Origin: Gammaproteobacteria bacterium
GTDB lineage: Bacteria; Pseudomonadota; Gammaproteobacteria; Poriferisulfidales; Poriferisulfidaceae
DNA length: 6,275 nt
NCBI GenBank assembly: GCA_007571105.1
Contig: RKRZ01000061.1
Location: 1 to 6,275, forward strand
Reading direction: 5' to 3'
A model generated the notes under the pieces. It was not told the origin of the DNA and made no database searches. It saw nothing but the letters and a program-made list of their open reading frames with translations. Of the stretch, positions 1 to 4,974 are shown in pieces (positions within the stretch are counted from its first letter, which is position 1; each line of letters begins with the position of its first letter). The position numbers were made by a program, and so were the translations under genes.

Positions 1-376
1 GAATCATCTGCAGCATGGCCGGCAGGGTTTCGGTCGCGCGCGGCTCCAGATCGACTTCCAGCCCGCCGAGTCCGGCGCACACTTCGTGAAAGGCGTCAAT
101 GAAGCGCGTGGTCAATTTTGCATAGTCGCAGTTTTCCGCCGTTGCGCGCTCCAGAATCTTGTCGTCGATGTCGGTAATGTTGCGGGCGTAGAGAACCTGG
201 GGATAGAGGCTTCGCAGCACTCGAGTCAGCACGTCGAAAACCACCAGCGGGCGGGCGTTTCCGATATGGATATGGTCGTAGACGGTCGGCCCGCAAACGT
301 ACACGGTGACCCGCTCGGGATCCAGCGGTTCGAAAGGGCGCTTTTGTTGCGCTGCGGTATCGTGCAGTTGCAACAT
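1..376 (-). CDS. cysS: Cysteinyl-tRNA synthetase, N-terminal fragment (runs off left edge)
   Basis: Class I aminoacyl-tRNA synthetase that charges tRNA-Cys with cysteine in the cytoplasm. Translating the minus strand from the ATG at 376-374 gives 125 residues with the family's N-terminal signatures: a zinc-ligand cysteine in VYVCGPTVYD (Cys28), the HIGN version of the class I HIGH motif in HIHIGNARP (residues 35-42), and YARNITDIDDKI (residues 63-74). A later EPRATETLPAM (residues 111-121) matches the conserved EPRAT segment. About 330 further residues, including the KMSKS loop, should lie left of the window. It starts four bases after the stop of the membrane-protein gene, so the two are probably co-transcribed. 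No strong Shine-Dalgarno precedes the ATG, which fits coupled translation. The CGPTVYD/HIGNARP wording is commonest in alphaproteobacterial enzymes (from memory, not a search). Confidence 0.96.
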   Translation of the reverse strand, partial: MLQLHDTAAQQKRPFEPLDPERVTVYVCGPTVYDHIHIGNARPLVVFDVLTRVLRSLYPQVLYARNITDIDDKILERATAENCDYAKLTTRFIDAFHEVCAGLGGLEVDLEPRATETLPAMLQMI

Positions 377-380
377 GGGC

Positions 381-707
381 TCAATCGCTCAGGTGGCGCT
401 CTTGCAATTCAATCTGGCGTTTCTGCTCGCTGACATGTCCGGCCAGATACAGCGTCAGTGTGGCGATTGCCGCGATGCCTAGGGCAAGGAGGGTTTGCCG
501 CCGATTGTCGGGCTCCTTCGACACGGTTCGCAGCAGCCACAGCACGCCCCAGTAACTCAACAGAAAGAACCAGTAGGCAACAGGAACCAGGGAGGAGTAG
601 AGCGGATCGTCAAATCGGCCGACGTAAAGCAACACCAGCAGAATGCCGATGGCGAGCAGTAAAAACTGCAGCGGATAGGTGGAGAAAAGGTTGAAACGCA
701 CGGGCAT
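381..707 (-). CDS. Small three-helix inner-membrane protein of unknown function
   Basis: 108 residues, not assigned to a named family. Three hydrophobic stretches are visible: residues about 11-29 (YPLQFLLLAIGILLVLLYVG), about 39-60 (aromatic-rich, with AYWFFLLSYWGVLWLL), and about 73-90. The loop between helices two and three is basic/polar (RTVSKEPDNRRQ) and the C-terminal tail is charged (EQKRQIELQERH). It is probably an inner-membrane protein with a short cytoplasmic or periplasmic tail. It lies directly upstream of cysS on the same strand with a four-base gap, so it probably shares cysS's transcript, but nothing ties it to tRNA charging. The ATG at 707 is the first start after the divergent spacer. 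It has no Shine-Dalgarno (the preceding bases are GGCCCCC), and a TACAAT hexamer ends eight bases upstream, which would fit a leaderless message. Confidence 0.75.
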   Translation of the reverse strand: MPVRFNLFSTYPLQFLLLAIGILLVLLYVGRFDDPLYSSLVPVAYWFFLLSYWGVLWLLRTVSKEPDNRRQTLLALGIAAIATLTLYLAGHVSEQKRQIELQERHLSD

Positions 708-715
708 GGGGGCCT

Positions 716-721
716 ATTGTA
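716..721 (-). promoter_or_regulatory. Putative -10 box for the membrane protein-cysS unit
   Basis: On the minus strand the bases read TACAAT, one mismatch from TATAAT, with eight bases between its end and the ATG at 707. A transcript starting at the usual distance would begin at or next to the A of the ATG. A -35 element is weak: TTAAGG at about 16 bases spacing is the best match. The 74-base spacer between the two divergent genes is the natural place for this promoter, but the assignment rests on one hexamer. Confidence 0.3.
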
Positions 722-769
722 GACAAGCGGAGTCGGGCCTTAAGTTAAAATGAGCCCGCCATCAGGGAC

Positions 770-775
770 AGGAGA
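770..775 (+). promoter_or_regulatory. Shine-Dalgarno of the 66-residue protein
   Basis: AGGAGA lies seven bases before the ATG at 782, the clearest ribosome binding site in the window. It supports this small reading frame as a real gene and fixes its start. A TAAAAT hexamer at 746-751 could be the -10 of its promoter, with TAGACA at 720-725 as a poorly spaced (20-base) -35. Confidence 0.7.
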
Positions 776-781
776 CCCACT

Positions 782-982
782 ATGGATCAAGTCTATCGGG
801 ATGCCATCACGCGCATGGAAGAATTGGGGGTTGACCCCGAGTATGTTCTGGGGTGGCAGGGAGGTTATCTGGGGCATCCGGAGCGTGAAGAGCAACGCGT
901 GACGGAGGCTTACACCGCTGGATTTGAAGACGGTCAGGAAAAAGAGACCGGCAATTTCGAGAACTGGAAACAAGCATCCTGA
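782..982 (+). CDS. Small acidic conserved-looking protein of unknown function
   Basis: 66 residues with many Glu and Asp and no signal peptide or membrane segment, so probably cytoplasmic. Visible features are an N-terminal helix (VYRDAITRMEELGVDPEYVL), a Gly-rich turn (GWQGGYLGHP), a charged stretch (EREEQRVTEAY) and a Gly-Phe-Glu-Asp-Gly segment before a hydrophilic tail. The wording LGVDPEYVLGWQGGYLGHP resembles short uncharacterised proteins I associate with gammaproteobacteria, but I cannot name a family. The start is supported by the AGGAGA at 770-775. The gene is divergent from the membrane protein-cysS pair and convergent with the 187-residue protein, whose stop is only ten bases away. 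No terminator hairpin with a T-run is visible between them. It is the only gene in this part of the window on the plus strand. Confidence 0.75.
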   Translation: MDQVYRDAITRMEELGVDPEYVLGWQGGYLGHPEREEQRVTEAYTAGFEDGQEKETGNFENWKQAS

Positions 983-992
983 AGTTTGAATC

Positions 993-1556
993 TTAGGCCT
1001 TCGGCATCAGAGTGCGAAGGCTTCGCTGCAGTGCCCGCGCAAAATTGGGCGCTTCCCGATCAATGACATAGGTCTCAATCCAACTGCGATTGCGTTCCTC
1101 TTCGCTCATGCACGCGGCGATTGTCTCGCCCAATTCCCGACACAGCGTGAAGCCCGGGCCTGTCTCCTCCGACCATTCGCAGGAAGCATAACGCTCCGAT
1201 TCCGCATTGAACTGCGCAACAAATTGTGCGGCGTGTTCGCCCGGACCGTCCGCCTGTTCACGATTGTCCTGCATCAGCGCGGCCAGATGCTGAATCAGGG
1301 AAGGGAGCAAGGCTTCCCGGGCGGCGGCATTCAGGTGCTTTTGCGCGGTGCGGTCGACCAGGTGAGCGCCAAATATGGAGAAATGGCCAATCACATCGAG
1401 ACGCTGCGACCACGTTTCGGTGTCGAATCCTTCATTCTCCAGTTTCAGCAGGCCTTCCCCGGCCAGACGCCAGATGTTGACGGAAAGGGCGCTGGCGGTT
1501 TGGCCGGCTGTGCGCGGAGTCTCGCGTTGATTCCAGTGTTGGGATAGTCGGGGCAT
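993..1556 (-). CDS. Uncharacterised helical protein, second gene of the BMP unit
   Basis: 187 residues, mostly predicted helical, with no signal peptide or transmembrane segment, so probably cytoplasmic. I do not recognise the family. Distinct stretches that could be conserved are IWRLAGEGLLKLENEGFDT (residues about 28-46), the LIQHLAALMQDNR region with the following DGPGEHAAQFVAQ, TGPGFTLCRELG, and IETYVIDREAPNF near the C-terminus. The downstream stop is TAA at 995-993. It begins 36 bases after the stop of the BMP-family gene on the same strand, with no hairpin between, so the two are likely co-transcribed. No Shine-Dalgarno is seen before the ATG at 1556 (the preceding bases are ACTTCTCCC), so the exact start is less certain than the frame. 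Nothing in the sequence links it to nucleoside transport except position. Confidence 0.72.
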   Translation of the reverse strand: MPRLSQHWNQRETPRTAGQTASALSVNIWRLAGEGLLKLENEGFDTETWSQRLDVIGHFSIFGAHLVDRTAQKHLNAAAREALLPSLIQHLAALMQDNREQADGPGEHAAQFVAQFNAESERYASCEWSEETGPGFTLCRELGETIAACMSEEERNRSWIETYVIDREAPNFARALQRSLRTLMPKA

Positions 1557-1592
1557 GGGAGAAGTGCGTGAAGTCGGCCGCAGTCGATCTTT

Positions 1593-2882
1593 TTACTCGT
1601 GATTGTCATTGCTCACGGTGATGTGGAATTCGTGCTGGATGGCGATGGCGGTTCGGCCGCTTCCGGACGTGGCATCCACGAGTACGACGTAGGCGCCTTC
1701 TGTTTTCGGCGCGGTGTGGAAGCTGAGGAGTCCTCCAGGAGCGACGGTGAAGCGCGCCCGATCTTTCCCTCCGACAATTGAGAAGGCCCACCGCGTCTTA
1801 TTCCGGTTGTTGTTATTTGCTCCTCGGGAAGGGCGGACGATATCAATGTGCCGGCGTCCCGGGGCAATCGTGTACTGCAGCGTATTTGCGAATATGGGGG
1901 GGCGACTGGAAGAATAGCTGCGTACGGTCAGGGCGCCGGCGATGATGTCTTGGCGCGCCTGCTCCAGTCGGGTTTCCATTTCGGCGCTGATCAGATCCCG
2001 GTTGTGTTGATCCAGGCTCCAGCCCACGCCATTCTCGGCCAATCCCAGCCGTTGCACGCCGCTGCTCCAGACGCGATTTTTGGCATCCATAAAGGCCTGG
2101 TAGGTTGCAAGGTCCAGCCGTCGGACCATTGATGTCAGCATGGTTCCGGGGTGCATGTAGTTCTGATTGTAGTCTGAGCCGATTGCCAATCTTCCGGAAC
2201 GAGCGGCAGCTCGATAAGCGCCATGAGCCGTTTTTCCTGCTTCGGTGAAGATGACGTCCACGGAGGATTGAAACTGACCGCGCGCCAATGCTCCTCCACG
2301 CGATGGGGCGTTCCAGGCGTCCGGCGTGGTGCCGGTAATGCTTTGATACACCTTGATATCTGGATCGATGTAGTGCGCTCCCTGTTGGTAGCCGTCGGCA
2401 AAATTGCGCACCAGTTGCGAGTCCATTCCGCCGATGAATCCGATGGCGCCGGTCTTGGACGCCATGGCCGCCGCCATGCCTACGAGAAAAGAGCCTTCAT
2501 GTTCCTTGAACAGGACAGAACGGACATTCGGAAGATTGACCGTGCCGTCAATCAGTGCAAAGGAGGTGTTTGGGAAGGACCGCGCGATGGTTCTCACTGC
2601 ATCTGTCTGTGCAAATCCGAGTGCGACGACGACAGTCGCCCCTTTTTGGGCGAGCGAGCGGAGAGCGGCAATACGCTGTTGGGGTGAGGTGAGCTGGAAT
2701 TCCCGATAAATAATCCGTGTCTCCTTGCGGAAGCGTTCGGCGCCCCGGTAGGCCATCTGGTTGAAAGACTGGTCGAATTTCCCGCCAATGTCATACACAA
2801 TGGCCGGCAGGAAATCTTGAGCCGGAGACGGCGAGACCGGCATGAAGAAGATGAGGGTTGCCCAAAGCCAACAGGATTTCAT
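1593..2882 (-). CDS. BMP/PnrA-family periplasmic substrate-binding protein with C-terminal cadherin-like domain
   Basis: 429 residues. Residues 1-22 form a signal peptide (MKSCWLWATLIFFMPVSPSP, cleavage near AQ-D); there is no lipobox Cys at the cleavage site, so the product is probably a soluble periplasmic or secreted protein. Residues about 25-322 are a BMP (Med/TcsA/PnrA) domain: VYDIGGKFDQSFNQMAYRGA, ALGFAQTDAV, LFKEHEGSFLVG, KTGAIGFIGGMD, DVIFTEAGKTAHG, IGSDYNQNYMHPGTMLTSM. PnrA-type members bind purine nucleosides for ABC import. Residues about 325-426 are an extra domain with cadherin-like wording: FSIVGGKDRARFTV, LLSFHTAP, AYVVLVDATSGSG and HEFHITVSND; typical members end near residue 330-350. 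The frame stays open upstream to 3173, but the ATG at 2882 is chosen because it gives the signal peptide and the extension would lie antisense to dacA. No permease or ATPase gene is adjacent. The BMP call is strong, the cadherin call moderate. Confidence 0.92.
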   Translation of the reverse strand: MKSCWLWATLIFFMPVSPSPAQDFLPAIVYDIGGKFDQSFNQMAYRGAERFRKETRIIYREFQLTSPQQRIAALRSLAQKGATVVVALGFAQTDAVRTIARSFPNTSFALIDGTVNLPNVRSVLFKEHEGSFLVGMAAAMASKTGAIGFIGGMDSQLVRNFADGYQQGAHYIDPDIKVYQSITGTTPDAWNAPSRGGALARGQFQSSVDVIFTEAGKTAHGAYRAAARSGRLAIGSDYNQNYMHPGTMLTSMVRRLDLATYQAFMDAKNRVWSSGVQRLGLAENGVGWSLDQHNRDLISAEMETRLEQARQDIIAGALTVRSYSSSRPPIFANTLQYTIAPGRRHIDIVRPSRGANNNNRNKTRWAFSIVGGKDRARFTVAPGGLLSFHTAPKTEGAYVVLVDATSGSGRTAIAIQHEFHITVSNDNHE

Positions 2883-2889
2883 GGGAGCA

Positions 2890-2895
2890 ATATTA
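2890..2895 (-). promoter_or_regulatory. Putative -10 box for the BMP unit
   Basis: The minus strand reads TAATAT seven bases before the ATG at 2882, and there is no Shine-Dalgarno. If used, transcription would start essentially at the ATG (leaderless). No convincing -35 exists at 16-18 bases; a TTGAAT lies only 13 bases upstream. The site lies in the 45-base gap between this gene and the truncated dacA, so any promoter must lie here or inside the dacA remnant. Confidence 0.3.
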
Positions 2896-2927
2896 GGGGG
2901 CGAAAAGGATTCAAGTCGTTTTGACGC

Positions 2928-3452
2928 GTGGGCCGTTCCATTATCACTGATGGCACCGCTGAGGGCATCGAAACGGGCTACACCAAAAACGCCCAATACT
3001 GCCTTGCGGCTAGCGCCTACCGGGAAGACCTCGGCGGCATGCGCTTGATCGCCGTCGTGCTCGGCGCGCACACTTCCTCCCTGCGCGTGCGCGATTCCCG
3101 CGCCCTGCTGAAATGGGGCTTTCGCTTCTTCCGCACGGAACTCACGCCCGCCCGCATGCAGCCGCGCACCCAAACCTTGGTCTGGTACTCAGATGAGCGC
3201 ACCGTCCCGGTCGGCATCGCCAAAGACCACTACATGACCTTCCCGTTCTCCATTCGCGACCAGCTGAAAGATGTCTGGAATCTGCAGTCAGAACTGCATG
3301 CGCCCGTGCGCCAGGGTCAGGAAGTCGGCACCCTGGAGATTCGCCACGACGATAAAGTGCTCGCCACCTTGCCCGCCATCGCCTTGCAGGACGTCCCCGA
3401 AGGCAGACTCTTCACCCGCCTGAAGGATTATCTCGCCCTGCTGACTCGTTAG
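2928..3452 (+). pseudogene. dacA: 5'-truncated D-alanyl-D-alanine carboxypeptidase (PBP5/DacA) remnant
   Basis: Intact DacA is a periplasmic serine peptidase of about 380-400 residues that trims the terminal D-Ala from peptidoglycan pentapeptides. Only about the last 170 residues remain, aligning to PBP5 from just before the KTG box to the C-terminus: ETGYTKNAQYCLAASA, GGMRLIAVVLGAHTSSLR, LLKWGFRFFRTE, then the beta-rich PBP5 C-terminal domain (SELHAPVRQGQEVGTLEI, LQDVPEGRLF) and a terminal amphipathic helix for membrane anchoring. The catalytic SxxK and SxN motifs and the signal peptide are absent, and the KTG lysine is Glu (GAA at 2970-2972), so catalysis is impossible. A TGA at 2922-2924 closes the frame upstream; a GTG at 2928 is the first in-frame start, with no ribosome site. 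The remaining frame has no stop or shift. dat begins four bases after its stop, as in the normal operon. Confidence 0.88.
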
Positions 3453-3456
3453 GCCA

Positions 3457-4277
3457 ATGACGATCCCCGCATATCTCAACGGTGATTTCAAGCCATTGCA
3501 AGAGCTGTCCATCCCGGTCCTGGACCGCGGCTTCCTGTTCGCTGACAGCGTCTACGAAATGATCCCGGTCCACCAGGGCCGTCCGCGTTGTCTCGGCGAC
3601 CACATCACGCGCCTGCGCAACAGCATTGCCGCCATCCAGATTCAAGCGGATGCGCCATGGCGCAAAATCGTCTCGCAATAGCCCCCACACCGACTGTATC
3701 GTGTATTTGCAGGTGACCCGCGGCAGCATCCCGGAAGGAACGCCCTTTGTGAAGCACTACACGGACGGCGCCCCGACTTATCTTCAGCATGACGCAGCCG
3801 ATGGGTGCGCCGCAAGACTCCATTCGCGCCATCACACGAGAAGATCGCCGCTGGGGACGATGCTTCATCAAATCCACCATGCTATTGGAGACGGTAATGG
3901 CCGCGCAAAGCGCGCGAACTCAGGAAGCCGGCGAGGCGATTCTGTATCGCGACGGCAAAGTTACGGAAGGCGCCACCAGCAATGTGTTTGCGGTGATCGA
4001 AGGCATGATTCGCCCCCCAGAACTGAGTCCCGGCATCCTGCCGGGTGTGACCCGCAAACTCGCGCTGGCGCTGTTGCGCGAACATGACATCGAATATCGC
4101 GAAGGCCCGCTGGCGCTAGACGAATTGCGCCAAGCGGAAGAAGTCTGGATCACTGGCTCGGCCCGCGGCATCCTGCCGGTGGTCGAGATCGACAACATGC
4201 CGATTCGAGACGGCGCCATCGGCCCGATGACGGAGCAGCTGCGCGGCTGGTACCAGAACTACTGCCGCAGCGAATGA
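3457..4277 (+). pseudogene. dat: D-amino-acid/branched-chain-type aminotransferase, broken by two frameshifts
   Basis: Fold-type IV PLP aminotransferase; DAT enzymes interconvert D-alanine and D-glutamate with their keto acids. The whole length (normally about 280-290 residues) can be read by changing frame twice. Frame A, 3457-3681: LDRGFLFADSVYE and the HITRL segment, ending at TAG 3679-3681. Frame B, from about 3675 to 3778: NSPHTDCIVYLQVTRGSIP, joined after loss of roughly four codons (a deletion not divisible by three). Frame C, from about 3780 to 4277: MTQPMGAPQ, RRWGRCFIKSTMLL with the PLP lysine, EAILYRDGKVTEGATSNVF, and the ILPGVTR phosphate-binding region. The second shift is explained by one extra T in ACTTATC at 3778-3779. 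Catalytic residues survive, so the decay looks recent. It sits directly after dacA, the usual beta/gammaproteobacterial order. Sequencing error is possible for the single T but less so for the first deletion. Confidence 0.9.
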
Positions 4278-4313
4278 ACGCAACGCCGGCGACGCGTGAA
4301 GAGGGCGATAGCA
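4274..4313 (+). pseudogene. ybeD: Possible first ~13 codons of ybeD (DUF493), cut by a deletion
   Basis: An ATG at 4274 overlaps the dat stop codon as ATGA, the usual sign of translational coupling, and gives MNATPATREEGDS before the frame runs into lipA sequence in another frame. In the dacA-dat-ybeD-lipB-lipA order, ybeD (a small DUF493 regulator-like protein of about 90 residues) starts here, and such proteins begin with a variable hydrophilic leader before the conserved core. The core is absent, so identification rests on position and start-stop overlap, not on homology. The deletion that removed the rest of ybeD, all of lipB and the front of lipA would join near 4311-4315. Confidence 0.35.
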
Positions 4314-4314
4314 T

Positions 4315-4849
4315 GACGGCGGCAGTGCGCACTTCGCGCACTGCATCAACGCCATCCGCGCCGGCGCGCCGCAGACGCGCATTGAAATCCTCACGCCGAA
4401 CTTCCGCGGCCGCATGGACCGCGCGCTGGCGGCGTTGGCGCCCTCACCGCCGGACGTGTTCAATCACAACCTGGAGACCGTGCCGCATTTGTACGCCGCG
4501 GTGCGCCCGGGCGCCGATTATCGTCACTCTCTGAAATTGCTGCGCCGCTTTTCCCGTGCGCACCCATCCGTTCCGACTAAGTCCGGACTGATGCTGGGTC
4601 TGGGCGAGACGTTGGAACAAGTACGCCGCGCCCTATTCGACTTGCGAGAGTCCAACTGCCAGATGTTAACATCTGCAGCCTACGGCGCATCACTATCCGG
4701 TGATGCGTTATGTCCCGCTGCAAGAATTCGACATGCTCGGAGAAGAGGCGCGCGCGATGGGCTTCGCGCACGTGGCCAGCGGCCCGTTAGTGCGCTCGTC
4801 TTACCATGCGGGCGCACAAGCCGCTGGCGCTTTTGCTGCTCCTCACTGA
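4315..4849 (+). pseudogene. lipA: 5'-truncated and frameshifted lipoyl synthase (LipA) remnant
   Basis: LipA is a radical SAM enzyme that inserts two sulfurs into octanoyl groups to make lipoyl cofactors; intact proteins have about 310-340 residues. The fragment starts at GAC 4315, with TAG (4309-4311) closing that frame upstream, and reads DGGSAHFAHCINAIRAG, TRIEILTPNFRGRMDRAL, PPDVFNHNLETVPHLYAAV, RPGADYRHSLKLL, PTKSGLMLGLGETLEQV to CQMLT. The frame then jumps at about 4670 and continues LQPTAHHYPVMRYVPLQEFD, GFAHVASGPLVRSSYHA to TGA 4847-4849. Compared with the consensus LTIGQYLQP, the IGQY codons are gone and one T remains: an 11-base deletion. Both N-terminal cysteine clusters (CX4CX5C and CX3CX2C) are missing, so it cannot be an active enzyme, though the RSSY serine that ligates the auxiliary cluster persists. 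lipB, normally just upstream, is absent. Confidence 0.92.
4660..4675. repeat. Perfect 16-bp palindrome at the lipA deletion point
   Basis: CAGATGTTAACATCTG reads the same on both strands. Its right half contains the junction of the 11-base deletion in lipA (after the ACA codon ending at 4670), so at least in its present form the palindrome exists because of, or at the site of, the deletion. It has no flanking stem extension and no loop, and no adjacent T-run, so it is not a terminator. Confidence 0.8.
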
Positions 4850-4974
4850 GATTCATGTGCGCAAACAACTTGCTCCACGGCACGGCGCCTTGTTGGCCGC
4901 CATAGCTCGCTTGATTTTGACGACACGCGCAAGGCGATGCTCTCCTGCACGCTTGGCTTCATCGGCACGCCCGC
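4850..4974. other. Spacer between convergent lipA remnant and surface-protein gene; nothing recognised
   Basis: 125 bases between the lipA TGA and the TAG of the minus-strand surface protein. No hairpin plus T-run was seen for either convergent unit. On the plus strand, a frame reading HVRKQLAPRHGALLAAIARL (4855-4915) followed, after a shift near the T-run at 4915-4918, by LDFDDTRKAMLSCTLGFIGT up to TAG 4976-4978 looks more protein-like than random sequence. It could be the tail of one further decayed gene; I cannot identify it and treat this as weak. Confidence 0.35.

Noticed and set aside
998..1020. CCTTCG...CGAAGG inverted repeat as a terminator for the 66-residue gene
   Set aside because: It lies inside the coding end of the 187-residue gene, has only a six-base stem with an 11-base loop, and no T-run follows.
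2223..2709. Two overlapping plus-strand frames of 101 and 154 codons
   Set aside because: Both lie opposite the BMP domain, whose motifs are unambiguous on the minus strand.
2883..3173. 97-residue upstream extension of the BMP reading frame
   Set aside because: It lies antisense to the recognisable dacA remnant, and the ATG at 2882 gives a clean signal peptide immediately before the BMP domain.
3660..3790. Programmed frameshifting as an explanation for dat
   Set aside because: Two shifts are needed, the first includes missing conserved codons, no slippery heptamer is seen at either point, and DAT genes are not known to use recoding. Neighbouring genes are also broken.
4660..4675. Palindrome as an operator or terminator
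   Set aside because: It sits inside lipA coding sequence, has no loop or T-run, and is explained by the deletion junction.
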